The notes under the pieces were generated by a model, which worked only from the letters and a program-made list of their open reading frames with translations, had not been told where the DNA came from and searched no databases. 64,000 nt of DNA, taken from DAISKN01 sp963716925. GTDB taxonomy: Bacteria; Acidobacteriota; Vicinamibacteria; Marinacidobacterales; SMYC01. The translations under genes were made by a program, and so were the position numbers. Numbering within the stretch: the stretch's first letter is position 1; the number at the start of each line of letters is the position of its first letter. This document shows positions 1 to 10,446 of this stretch, one piece after another. The stretch covers positions 434,001 through 498,000 of the forward strand of contig CAVQUX010000006.1 in assembly GCA_963716925.1 (NCBI GenBank), read 5' to 3'.

Positions 1-1
1 T

Positions 2-820
2 CCTCCAGAGTCACACCAGCCTGAAGCTGCGTGGAAAGATGATCCCGAAAGGGCGGTGCGCTTCTTTGGAAACTTCGAACAGGTAAAGCGCGTTGCCATC
101 GCTCTGACGCTTGCTCCGCACATCCCCGGAGATTCTCGAAGGTTCCGGCTCTTAAAGGACAACTTCAATCGGCTGGAGAACCCAGGGTCGAAAGCGCTCG
201 ACCTCTTCTTCGAGCTCGACATCGCGCACCGTCTTCTGAAGCGTGGCATACCAGTCGCATTCGAGGAACCCGACCTGGTTGTTGGTCTCAGCGGAATGGA
301 CTTCGGCGTTGCCTGCAAAAGGCCTCGGAAGCGCTCGACTGTCGCCGAGAACATCCTCAAAGGCGCCAAGCAGGTGAGGCGTCATGGCCGCGGCCTCGTC
401 GTCCTCAATCTCGAACTTGTGCTGCTGCCGGATGAAGACCCTCACCCGCGCAATCCGATCTTTCATGCGCCGGACTGGGCGAAGTTTCAGGAACTTCAGA
501 CCGTTATTGACAATGTCGCCGCAGAGTGTCAGCGGAAGATGGGCGACGCGTTTGCGAAACCGGAGTACGAACTCTGGGGAGTCCTTTTCTGCGCGCTCGC
601 AACTGCTGTCCTCGATGACGCGAAGGACGGTCAACCAGCCGGCGTCTTTCAGTGGTTTCGGAAGCCGGTCTCACCGCCCACCCAGCCGGGCACGGCCGAG
701 CTCTTGGACGAGATGGTGTTCGGGGACCAGGAAACGGTCATCGCCTACTCGTCGCCAAGGCTCTGGAAAGCGTTGGACGAGAGTCTCCTGGTCCCCCTTC
801 CGAAGCTTGCCCCCGGGTGA
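2..820 (+). CDS. Nuclease-like hypothetical protein, 5' end outside window
   Basis: The frame is open to the first bases of the window, so the gene probably begins upstream; the first in-frame start inside is GTG 56. I do not recognise a named family. A pattern reminiscent of the PD-(D/E)xK nuclease core is visible: an acidic helix (FFELDIAHRLLKRG), then EEPDLVV, then a strand DFGVACKRP ending in Cys-Lys. In active enzymes the residue two before the Lys is usually Asp or Glu; here it is Ala (V-A-C-K), so the site may be degenerate or the resemblance fortuitous. The rest has no signal peptide or membrane segment. It lies just before a tRNA-like remnant, which fits an accessory or island gene. 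Function unassigned. Confidence 0.6.
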   Translation, partial: PPESHQPEAAWKDDPERAVRFFGNFEQVKRVAIALTLAPHIPGDSRRFRLLKDNFNRLENPGSKALDLFFELDIAHRLLKRGIPVAFEEPDLVVGLSGMDFGVACKRPRKRSTVAENILKGAKQVRRHGRGLVVLNLELVLLPDEDPHPRNPIFHAPDWAKFQELQTVIDNVAAECQRKMGDAFAKPEYELWGVLFCALATAVLDDAKDGQPAGVFQWFRKPVSPPTQPGTAELLDEMVFGDQETVIAYSSPRLWKALDESLLVPLPKLAPG

Positions 821-845
821 AAGTGCTCCTCGAGAGACGGCGCTT

Positions 846-875
846 GGTTCCAATCTGGTTCCAAAGTGGTTCCAA
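846..875. repeat. Three GGTTCCAA direct repeats at 11-bp period
   Basis: GGTTCCAA occurs at 846-853, 857-864 and 868-875, an exact 11-bp spacing (about one helical turn), in noncoding DNA after the first gene and about 90 bp before the tRNA-like remnant. The phasing suits a protein-binding array, for example recombination-protein arm sites or an operator, but three short copies may be chance. No other copies were noticed nearby. Confidence 0.45.
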
Positions 876-960
876 AACATGGGTGTAAGTACGAATATGA
901 GCCTTCGGGCTTACGCCGCTAAACGGTGGTTGAGTAGTCTTTTATACCCTGATGCGTGCT

Positions 961-1026
961 GGTGCGTAGGCAGGGCGAGTAATTCGTAATCAGCAGGTCG
1001 CGATCGACTCTCGCCGCCGGTTTCCA
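961..1026 (+). pseudogene. Degenerate tRNA-Thr(CGT)-like remnant, possible att site
   Basis: The stretch TTCGTAATCAGCAGGTCGC followed by GATCGACTCTCGC and CGCCGGTTTCCA matches the anticodon loop (CGT), variable region, T arm and acceptor 3' strand of a bacterial tRNA-Thr ending in CCA. It is not a working tRNA: the T-arm lacks two bases of the expected GTTCGA, there is an extra T before CCA, the D-arm region is shortened, and the anticodon stem mispairs. A 3'-half tRNA copy next to accessory genes is what an old tRNA-targeted integration leaves behind. No integrase gene is present in the window. Confidence 0.45.
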
Positions 1027-1152
1027 TATGGATCAACGTTACAGAAAACTAGGTTCCGCGCCGGAAGGCACCTAGGGGCGCTCGCCAAGGGTCCAGGGCG
1101 AAACGGTTGACAGCGTGCTACAACAGCTTCTATTCTGAGCCTTGAGATCCCC

Positions 1153-1202
1153 CCCACCACTCGATGGTGGGATTGCGAGGCCGCTCCGAAAGGGGCGGCC
1201 TC
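1153..1202 (+). terminator. Two hairpins, the second terminator-like with GAAA loop
   Basis: Hairpin one pairs CCCACCA (1153-1159) with TGGTGGG (1165-1171). Hairpin two pairs GAGGCCGCTCC (1177-1187) with GGGGCGGCCTC (1192-1202) around a GAAA tetraloop, with one G-T wobble, and is followed by AGCGTTTTC. An 11-bp GC-rich stem with a GNRA loop and a short T run resembles an intrinsic terminator, but the T run is offset by four bases. It sits immediately before the NYN gene, so it could also be a leader structure for that gene. Confidence 0.45.
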
Positions 1203-1220
1203 AGCGTTTTCTACCCACCT

Positions 1221-1838
1221 TTGAAGACCTACGTCTACATCGACGGCTTCAACCTGTACTACGGCGCCGTCCGCAAGACGTCGTTCAAGTGGCTGGACCT
1301 CAACCGGCTGATGGGGGTTCTTCTGCCCCGCGATCACGTTGTGCAGATTCGATATTTCACAGCTCTCGTTCGTGGCGGAAACGATCCAGCGTCACCACTG
1401 CGGCAGCAAATCTATCTTCGCGCCCTCCGAACCCTTCCAAACATCTCGATTCATTTCGGCCATTTCCTTCAGCAAGTCGTCTCGATGCGACTCGTGACTC
1501 CAATCGGGAACACGAGATTCGTCAAGGTCTACAAGTTCGAGGAAAAAGGTTCCGACGTGAACCTCGCAACCAACATGTTGGTCGACGGATTCGCCGGCGC
1601 CTACGAGCAGGCCGTCATCGTCTCGAACGACTCCGACCTCCTCGAGCCCGTCAAAATAGTGCGCCAGCGACTCGGACTTCCCGTCGGCATGATCACTCCG
1701 CATAAGAACGCGAGCAAGGCGATGGTTCCGCATGTGAGCTTCGTGAAGAGAATTCGCTCGGGAGCGCTGATGGCTTGTCAGTTCCCGAACCCGCTGACGG
1801 ATGCTCAGGGCTCATTTACGAAACCCCCAACATGGTAA
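1221..1838 (+). CDS. NYN-domain (LabA/DUF88-like) putative RNase
   Basis: The protein is a NYN domain, the PIN-like metal-dependent nuclease fold of the LabA/DUF88 family. The N-terminus has the family hallmark YVYIDGFNLYYG with the first acidic residue; KGSDVNLATNMLVDG and VSNDSDLLEPVKIVRQ supply the other conserved Asp residues, and the IDGFN, D-V-x-L and NDSDL acidic set is complete, so catalysis is plausible. The frame is open to ATG 1164, but that start lies inside a hairpin; TTG 1221 starts right before KTYVYIDGF and matches the family length (about 205 residues). The substrate is unknown; relatives act on RNA, and some occur in accessory or defence loci. No partner gene is adjacent. 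Confidence 0.75.
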   Translation: MKTYVYIDGFNLYYGAVRKTSFKWLDLNRLMGVLLPRDHVVQIRYFTALVRGGNDPASPLRQQIYLRALRTLPNISIHFGHFLQQVVSMRLVTPIGNTRFVKVYKFEEKGSDVNLATNMLVDGFAGAYEQAVIVSNDSDLLEPVKIVRQRLGLPVGMITPHKNASKAMVPHVSFVKRIRSGALMACQFPNPLTDAQGSFTKPPTW

Positions 1839-1957
1839 CTTGAGCGGGGCGCCCCACTCGCCCGGCCCCGCGCACCCTCAGTGACGTCTCGAGCGGTTCT
1901 CCCCGCCAGTAGATCGCCAAGATCCTCTCGAAGAAGATCGGTTTTCTATCTGGCCGC

Positions 1958-2230
1958 TTAGCGGTCCCCGCCCTTTCTCTGCCTGAAGTTGGCTTTCCCG
2001 AATCCGTGGGTCGCCTCGTGCGGGGCGGCGGTGCCGCCCGCTACGCTGGCCTCGTGGGGACCGCCCTCGACGATCTCGAGCTTGCCCGCCTCGACGAGCT
2101 TCTTCAATCCCGCGTGGTCGGCGTCCTCGTCGCGTATTTGCCCGGACTTGCCGGGGCCCATATGGAGGGACTTGCCCCTCGGGAGCGGCACCTTGAGGGG
2201 GGCGCGCGTCTTGTTGATCACCGTCTTCAT
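1958..2230 (-). CDS. Conserved hypothetical small protein
   Basis: A 90-residue basic protein that starts MKTVINKTRAPLKVPLPRGK and has no signal peptide or transmembrane segment. The first 65 residues look ordered (LHMGPGKSGQIRDEDADH, then GLKKLVEAGKLEIVEG); the tail is Gly/His/Lys rich. The AGLKKLVEAGKLEI stretch resembles a short helix-plus-strand module. It begins three bases after the end of tex on the same strand and may be co-transcribed with it. Function unknown; short proteins of this kind recur beside unrelated genes in Acidobacteriota-like genomes (recollection, not checked). Confidence 0.6.
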   Translation of the reverse strand: MKTVINKTRAPLKVPLPRGKSLHMGPGKSGQIRDEDADHAGLKKLVEAGKLEIVEGGPHEASVAGGTAAPHEATHGFGKANFRQRKGGDR

Positions 2231-2233
2231 GAG

Positions 2234-4392
<2,159 letters not shown>

Positions 4393-4439
4393 GAAACCGC
4401 TCCTTGGCCTACCATGTCCGGGAACCCGAGGAGGAGCTC

Positions 4440-5220
4440 TTGAGCCAAAGAGAACACGCCCGCCCCGCCGGAGAAGACACCGGACCCGAGATCCCGGAGC
4501 CGACCTACGCCGAGCGGGCTCGCACGCTCGTCCACATGGGTCGAGTGGGAGCCCTCTCCACTCATCTCGAGGCGTCATGCGGACTGGCCCTTCGGCTCGG
4601 TCATGCCCTACGGGCTCGACGAGCGCGGAAATTCCACCTTCCTCATCAGCACCATGGCGATGCACACCCAGAACCTCCTCGGCGATCCGCGAGCGAGCCT
4701 CCTCGTCACCGAGCCGGGCGCCGCCGAGGATCCTCTGGGAGCGGGCCGGGTGACGCTGATGGGGCGGGTGGCGAAGACGACGAGCGCCTCCGTGCGCGAG
4801 GACTACCTCGCCCGGCATCCCAATTCGTCCTACTGGGTCGACTTCAAGGATTTCGCGTTCTTCCAGATGGAAGTCATGGACCTCTACTTCGTCGGCGGAT
4901 TCGGGGTCATGGGCTGGGTCGAGGCCTCCGACTACGCGAGCGCCGCTCCCGACCCTCTCGCGGACGCGGCCCGGGGCATCCTCGATCACATGAACGAGGA
5001 CCACGTCGACGCGATGCTCCTTCTCGCCCGCGGGCTCGGAGGCGTCGAGGGGACCGACGCCAAGATGACCGCGGTGGATCGCCTGGGATTTCATCTGCGC
5101 GTCGAGACCGGAGACGGAATGCGCGGCCTCCGCATTCCCTTCTCCCGCGAGGCCCGGTCCTCGGAGGAGACGCGGGAGATCCTCGTGGACATGGTCCGCC
5201 AGCAGCGCCAGCGGCAATAG
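4440..5220 (+). CDS. HugZ-like haem utilisation / PNPOx-fold protein, one frameshift
   Basis: Two parts: an FMN-binding split-barrel (ARTLVHMGRVGALSTH, then PFGSVMPYGLDERGNSTFL, STMAMHTQNLLGDPRASLLV) and a C-terminal DUF2470-like domain with DHMNEDHVDAML. This arrangement is that of HugZ-family haem oxygenases and related pyridoxamine-phosphate-oxidase-fold proteins. The reading shifts by one base near 4578; the downstream frame (from 4603) holds most of the protein. Start TTG 4440 follows a good GAGGAGG ribosome-binding site; the frame is also open upstream to 4404. The tail VDMVRQQRQRQ ends one base before the convergent deacylase. Haem degradation is inferred from family; specific haem ligands were not verified. 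Confidence 0.75.
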
Positions 5221-5221
5221 C

Positions 5222-6662
5222 TCACTCGGAACGAGAGGAGACAATCGCTCTTCCCGGAAAGACGCCCTCGACGGGCTTCGAGTCCCGCACCACGAACGTG
5301 CCGCCGACGAGAACGTGCGCGATGCCGCGCGACGGGAGATCTCCTTTTTCGTAGGTGGACATATCCAGGATCGTTTCCGGATCGAAGACGGTGATGTCGG
5401 CGTCGGCGCCGACCTGGATGCGGCCCTTCTTCTTCATCTGGGGCGACGGCCCCTGCGAGGCGCTCCGCCGGCATCAGAGTCATCTTCCGGAGAGCGTCCA
5501 TGAGCGGGAGCCCGTGCTTGTCCCTGGCGTAGCGGCCGAGAACGCGCGCGAACGTCCCCGCGCCCCTCGGGTGAGCCGGCCCGTTGAAGAACGGGATCCC
5601 GTCGCTCGCGACCATGACGTCGGGCTGGGCCGTGATCCACTCGTTCACCTCTTCCGAGCGGCCGCCGTGGATGATGACCCACCCGCCCTCCTCGCGGAAC
5701 CTCTGAAAGCTCTCGCGGGTCAAACGCTCTCCCGTCAGCGGCCACTGTAGATTCCGGAAGTCCTCGTCGGGTCGATCCACCCACGAGTCGAAGAGCGCCG
5801 ATTCGAGACGAGTCGAGCCGGCGGTGTAGGGATAGGCCTCGGTGGTGACGTCGAGACCCGCCGCGCGCGCGCCGCGGATCATCGAGAGCGTCGTCTTTCC
5901 CAGATCTCCGGCGCTGGAGTTCATGTGGACGATATGGAGGGACGCGCCCGTCGCCGCGGCGTTCGCGATGCACTCCTGGAACGCTCCCAGGGTGCCGCCG
6001 GAGCCCTCGCCCCGGAGGTGGACGTAGATGGGGACGTTCTGCGCCCGGGCCACCTCGAACAGCCTCAGGATCTCCTCGCGGGTCGCGCCCGGGGTGTAGG
6101 TGATGCCGAGGCCGAAGCCTAGGCCTCCCTCCTCCACTCCCCGCACCATGAGCGCTTCGAGCTTTCGCAGCTCCTCGGCGCTCGTCGCCTTGTCCTCGTA
6201 GTCCGACACCTTCATGAGCCGCTGACGGTTCGGATCGGCGTCGTCTCCGAGCGCCCAGCTCCCGACGTCGATGCCGTGGAAGAGCTTGGCGCGGGCGGGA
6301 AGGTGGCCGACGGTGGCGCCGTAGTGGATGACCGCTTTTCCCTCGCGCGAGGCGAGCCAGGCCGCAACCGGGTAGACTCCGATCTCCATCTCGAGCGCGG
6401 TCGTCACACCGTCCTGCGCCTGGAGGCGGTTGCTCACCGCGTCCTGCCCGTGCGCGTGGAGGTCGATGAACCCCGGAGAAACCACGAGCCCCGAGGCGTC
6501 GACGACGACCGACCCCTCGAGAGGCCCCTCGCTGATGGCGACGATCGTGCCGCCGGTAATCCCCACGTTCCTCACCGCGTCGAGGCCGGTCTCCGGGTCC
6601 ATCACCCGCCCGCCCCGAAGGACGAGGTCGATGGCGAGAAGCGCAAGCGTAGAGAGAGTCAT
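5222..6662 (-). CDS. N-acyl-D-amino-acid deacylase / D-aminoacylase family amidohydrolase
   Basis: An amidohydrolase-superfamily enzyme. The N-terminus lacks a strong signal but is hydrophobic (TLSTLALLAIDLVLRGGRV). Metal-site motifs are DLHAHGQD (His-x-His on strand 1), HLRGEGSGG and ASLHIVHMNSS (later His ligands), and SDGIPFF (catalytic Asp). The C-terminal strand domain MKKKGRIQVGADADITVFDPE follows a frame switch near 5440, so the gene is read as 5222-6662 with one probable indel. The start ATG 6662 overlaps the stop of the upstream methyltransferase by four bases, indicating coupling. Likely role: deacylation of N-acyl-D-amino acids, perhaps in scavenging; substrate not determinable from sequence. 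Confidence 0.8.
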
Positions 6663-7429
6663 TTTCGTACCACCCACACTTGATGTGTCGACTTTTCAGT
6701 CAACGGATTCTCTTCGAAGTCCCCGTGCAAGGCCTCGACCTCGAATCCCGCTGCCTCGAGGAGTCGATGACTCTGCTCGGGAGTGATCCACGAAAGATTG
6801 ATGCGCCGGTAGCGGCGGCTCACCACGGTTCCGCCGGAATCGATCTCGTCGGTCCAGACCAGGATCCGGATCACCTGGTGCTCCAGGTCGTGCGTCGACG
6901 CCTCCCAGAGGATGTGGTCGCGCCCCGTCTCGGCGTTGCGGAACTCGGCGCGAAGACGGGGAACGCCCGGCTGGACGAAGCTCGGATCGAAGAGGAAGTG
7001 GTCGAAGATGAACCGGCCGCCGTCCATGAGCTGGCTTCGAACCTGCTTCATCGCCCGCAGCTTGTCGTCATCGGTCAGGAGGTGCCCGATCGAGTGGAAC
7101 GGGAGGACGATGAGATCCGCGGGCGCTTCGAGGACGAAGTCGCGGAAGTCCGCCTGAACCAGCGAAAGCCGCTCCGAAACCCCTGCCTCACGGGCCCGCT
7201 TTCGGCAGAGATCGAGGATGGCGCCCGAGGAGTCGACGCCGGTGACGGACTTCCCCTGCTTCGCGACTTCGATTGAGATGCGCCCGTTGCCGACTCCCAG
7301 CTCCGCCACCGGTCCGGGAGACTCGACCAGTTTTCTCACATAGAAACCGTGGTTCTTCTGCGTGATGGGCGCACTCCCGCACCAGGCGTCGTAGATGTCG
7401 GCGAAGTCGTCGTAGGGAACGCGGGACAT
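6659..7429 (-). CDS. Class I SAM-dependent methyltransferase
   Basis: The Rossmann methyltransferase core is clear: motif I VAELGVGNGRISIEVAKQGK, the acidic end of strand 2 (VTGVDSSGAIL), motif for adenine contact (VQADFRDFV) and strand 4 (ADLIVLPFHSIGHLL). The N-terminus PYDDFADIYDAWCGSAP is typical of small-molecule methyltransferases of the ubiE/Methyltransf_25 kind. Its 3' end overlaps the deacylase start by four bases, so the two form an operon. It is divergent from the FadJ-like gene with only 36 bp between starts. Substrate unknown. Confidence 0.8.
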   Translation of the reverse strand: MSRVPYDDFADIYDAWCGSAPITQKNHGFYVRKLVESPGPVAELGVGNGRISIEVAKQGKSVTGVDSSGAILDLCRKRAREAGVSERLSLVQADFRDFVLEAPADLIVLPFHSIGHLLTDDDKLRAMKQVRSQLMDGGRFIFDHFLFDPSFVQPGVPRLRAEFRNAETGRDHILWEASTHDLEHQVIRILVWTDEIDSGGTVVSRRYRRINLSWITPEQSHRLLEAAGFEVEALHGDFEENPLTEKSTHQVWVVRK

Positions 7430-7465
7430 GAATCTTTGCTAGAGTTCCCGCGGAGGATATCAAAC

Positions 7466-9508
7466 GTGAGCGACAACGTGCGCGTCGTTTGGATCGACAA
7501 CCCGCCGGTGAACGGCCTCGCCGCCGCCGTCCGGACCCATCTCATGATCGAGATCCGCCGGGCACTTGCCGACGAGAGAGTCCAAGCGATCGTTCTTTCG
7601 GCCAAGGGCAAGATGTTCAGCGCCGGCGCCGACATCCGGGAGTTCGGCAAGGAGCCTCCTCCGGGCACGCCCTCGCTGCCGGATCTCATCGACGCCATCG
7701 AGCGATCCGAGAAACCCGTCGTGGCGGCGATTCACGGGGTCGCCGCCGGTGGAGGCCTGGAGCTCGCTCTCGGCTGCCACGCGCGCATCGCCACCACGGA
7801 CGCCCGGCTCGGTCTTCCCGAGGTGACTCTCGGGATCATCCCCGGCGCCGGCGGCACCCAGAGGCTCCCGCGGCTCACCGGGATTCGGGAGGCTCTCGGG
7901 CTCATCACCGAAGGAAAGCTCATTCCCGCCCCGAAGGCGCATGCCCTCGGGTTCGTGGACGAGATTGCGTCGGGGGATTTGCTCTCGGCCGCGACCTCCC
8001 TCGCGAGCCGAGCCAGCGTCCGCCGGACTTCGGAGCTCCCCCTGGCCGACGATCCTGCCGCTTTCACCGAGGCCCAGAAGGCCGCCGCCAGGTCGCGGGG
8101 ACTCGAAGCGCCTCTGGCGGCCATCGAGGCGATCCGAGCGGCGGCGACCCTTCCCGCGAACGAAGGCTTTCGAAAAGAGCGCGAGATCTTCCTGAAGCTC
8201 GTGAGCTCGGACCAGTCGAAGGCGCTGCGCCACGTGTTCTTCGCCGAGCGCGACGCGGCCAAGATCCCCGATGTGCCTCCGGAGACGAAAGCGACGGAGA
8301 TCGCCTCCGCCGGAGTCATCGGCTGCGGGACCATGGGGGGCGGGATCGCCATGTGCTTCGCGAACGCCGGAATCCCGGTGGTGGTCGTCGAGGGGGATGC
8401 CACCGCCCTCGAGCGCGGGCTCGAGAAGATTCGCGGCCTCTACGAATCCAGCATGAGCAAGGGCCGCATCTCCAGGGACGACTTCGACAAACGAATGTCC
8501 CTCCTTTCCGGGACTACCGATTTCTCGCGGATCTCCCGGGCCGACATCGTCGTCGAGGCGGTCTTCGAGGAGATGCTGGTCAAGAAGAACGTCTTCGAGA
8601 AGCTCGACTCCATCTGCAAGGCGGGCGCCATCCTGGCGACGAACACCTCCTCTCTCGACGTGAACGAGATCGCGCGCACCACCTCGAGGCCCTCGAGCGT
8701 CATCGGCACCCATTTCTTCAGTCCCGCGAACGTCATGAAGCTCCTGGAATGCGTGCGAGGAGACGACACTTCGAGGGAGACCATCGCCTCGGTTTTCCGG
8801 CTCGCGAAGAAGCTCGACAAGATCGCGGTCCTCGTCTCCGTCTGCGACGGGTTCGTCGGAAACCGGATGCTCTACGCGTACCGCCGGCAGGCGGACTTCC
8901 TCCTCGAGGACGGCGCTCTTCCGCACGAGGTCGACCAGGCCCTCGTCGATTTCGGCCTGCCGATGGGACCTTACGCCATGGCGGATCTCGCTGGGCTCGA
9001 CATCGGCTGGGCCGTTCGAAAGCGTCAGGAGGCGGCGCGGCCGAAGCATTTGAGGTACTCCAGGGTTCCGGACCGGATCTGCGAGCTCGGCCGCTTCGGG
9101 CAGAAGACCAACGCAGGCTTCTACCGGTACGAGAAAGGGAGCCGAACGCCCATCCCCGATCCCGAGATCGCGGCCCTCATCGAAGGAGTGTCCCGCGAGC
9201 TCGGAATCGAGCGCCGCTCGTTCACCAAAGAGCAGATCGTCGAGCGCTGCATCTACGCCCTGATCAACGAGGGCGCCAGGGTCCTCGAAGAGGGGATCGC
9301 TCTCCGCGCGAGCGACGTGGACCTCGTCTGGATTCACGGCTACGGATTCCCCCGCTACCGGGGAGGTCCGATGTTCTACGCCGATACCGTCGGCGTGAAG
9401 AACGTCTACGATGCCGTCCGTCGGTTCCACGAGGAACAGGGCGAGTGGATGAGGCCGGCGCCGCTTCTCGAGAGACTCGCACGCGAGGGGGGCTCTTTCC
9501 AGGGCTGA
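7466..9508 (+). CDS. FadJ/FadB-like enoyl-CoA hydratase / 3-hydroxyacyl-CoA dehydrogenase
   Basis: A 680-residue bifunctional beta-oxidation enzyme. Residues ~1-190 are a crotonase domain (FSAGADIREFG oxyanion region; GGGLELALGCHARI and LPEVTLGIIPGAGGTQRLP supply both catalytic Glu residues). From ~285 the dehydrogenase NAD-binding domain begins (GVIGCGTMGGGIAMCFANAG) with the His-containing GTHFFSPANVMKLLE, then two C-terminal 3HCDH repeats (DGFVGNRMLYAYRRQ; INEGARVLEEGIALRASDVD). GTG 7466 is preceded by CGGAGGA; the frame is open farther upstream, but that part overlaps the divergent methyltransferase. It would hydrate trans-2-enoyl-CoA and oxidise the 3-hydroxyacyl-CoA. No thiolase partner lies adjacent, and the FadJ/FadB distinction is uncertain. 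Confidence 0.9.
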   Translation: MSDNVRVVWIDNPPVNGLAAAVRTHLMIEIRRALADERVQAIVLSAKGKMFSAGADIREFGKEPPPGTPSLPDLIDAIERSEKPVVAAIHGVAAGGGLELALGCHARIATTDARLGLPEVTLGIIPGAGGTQRLPRLTGIREALGLITEGKLIPAPKAHALGFVDEIASGDLLSAATSLASRASVRRTSELPLADDPAAFTEAQKAAARSRGLEAPLAAIEAIRAAATLPANEGFRKEREIFLKLVSSDQSKALRHVFFAERDAAKIPDVPPETKATEIASAGVIGCGTMGGGIAMCFANAGIPVVVVEGDATALERGLEKIRGLYESSMSKGRISRDDFDKRMSLLSGTTDFSRISRADIVVEAVFEEMLVKKNVFEKLDSICKAGAILATNTSSLDVNEIARTTSRPSSVIGTHFFSPANVMKLLECVRGDDTSRETIASVFRLAKKLDKIAVLVSVCDGFVGNRMLYAYRRQADFLLEDGALPHEVDQALVDFGLPMGPYAMADLAGLDIGWAVRKRQEAARPKHLRYSRVPDRICELGRFGQKTNAGFYRYEKGSRTPIPDPEIAALIEGVSRELGIERRSFTKEQIVERCIYALINEGARVLEEGIALRASDVDLVWIHGYGFPRYRGGPMFYADTVGVKNVYDAVRRFHEEQGEWMRPAPLLERLAREGGSFQG

Positions 9509-9604
9509 CCGGAAGCGATCGTACGCGCCGGGACGGGCACGCACGAGCTCTTCGGCTGCGACGCGATCCGGATCGTGCCGAGAACAGAATCGCGGCGAGC
9601 CAGG

Positions 9605-10444
9605 TCAGCGGGCCGGAGCGGTCGACGAGGCGCAGCGGAAGCCGATCCGCCCCACGCTCCTCACGGTCTTCGGCGCGAAAGAGCGCCACGAGACGCGGCG
9701 GGGGGCCATGTCGAAGTAGCCGCCCCGCACGATCTTGTAGGCGGGGAACCGCCCGTCGGCTGCTGCCCGAACCACCGGATCGCGGAGAGAGACCGCGGAG
9801 TAGTCCTGGCTCAGCCAGTCCGAGGTCCACTCCTGGACGTTACCGGCCATGCCGACGACGCCGTACGGCGAAACGTCCGCCGGCCGGGCGCCGACCGGGT
9901 CCACGTGCCGCGGCGGCGCGCACGCTCCCTCGCGGATCCGGACGTTCGCCTGACCGCAAAGAGGCTCGCTGTCGCCCCAGGGATACCTCGCGCCGTAAGG
10001 TCCGCGCGCCGCCTTTTCCCACTCGGCCTCGGTGGGAAGGCGCGCGCCCCGCCACTTGCAGAAGGCGTCGGCTTGATCCCAGTCGACGCCGCTCGCGGGC
10101 AGGTTCGGGAGATCGGGCTCGGCCGTGCCGTTCCACGCTTTGCCGTCGATGGGACTGCACCGGCCGCCCGCCACGCAGCGGCCGTACTCCTCGCGGGTGA
10201 CCTCGGTTCGGTCGATCCAGAAATCCGCGAGGTACACCCGGCGCGCGGGAACGTCCAGCGCCGCGAAACGAGCGGAGTCGCTCGTGCAGGCGCCGTCGCG
10301 AGGACTACAGCCGAGGGTGAACTCCCCGGCCGGGACCCCGATCATCCTCGCGACGGCCCCGGACTCTCCCGCGCCGACGGAGCGCGGCGACAGCGACAGG
10401 GCGAGGGCAAAGGCAATTCCTTTCCTCGCGCGCGGACCGATCAT
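9605..10444 (-). CDS. SUMF1/FGE-fold secreted protein, catalytic Cys absent
   Basis: A signal peptide (GIAFALALSLSPRSVGA) precedes a complete SUMF1/formylglycine-generating-enzyme fold: GVPAGEFTLGCSP, FWIDRTEVTREEYGRCV, PVSG-like GVDWDQADAFCKWRGARLPTEAEWEKAARG, YPWGDSEP, GMAGNVQEWTSDW, RGGYFDMAPRRVSWRSFA and the terminal GFRCAS. True FGEs have a pair of copper-binding Cys residues in the segment after RGGSW; that segment here has none, so it is probably not a sulfatase activator but one of the many non-catalytic SUMF1-fold proteins. It starts three bases after the upstream protease-like gene ends, which makes the two a likely functional pair. Confidence 0.75.
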   Translation of the reverse strand: MIGPRARKGIAFALALSLSPRSVGAGESGAVARMIGVPAGEFTLGCSPRDGACTSDSARFAALDVPARRVYLADFWIDRTEVTREEYGRCVAGGRCSPIDGKAWNGTAEPDLPNLPASGVDWDQADAFCKWRGARLPTEAEWEKAARGPYGARYPWGDSEPLCGQANVRIREGACAPPRHVDPVGARPADVSPYGVVGMAGNVQEWTSDWLSQDYSAVSLRDPVVRAAADGRFPAYKIVRGGYFDMAPRRVSWRSFAPKTVRSVGRIGFRCASSTAPAR

Positions 10445-10446
10445 CG

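Noticed and set aside
7460..9544. 694-codon minus-strand frame opposite the FadJ-like gene
   Set aside because: Asp/Glu/Arg-rich shadow typical of GC-rich genes; no family signature.
7489..10200. 903-codon plus-strand frame across FadJ-like and SUMF1-like genes
   Set aside because: Arg-rich shadow crossing gene borders in the wrong frame.
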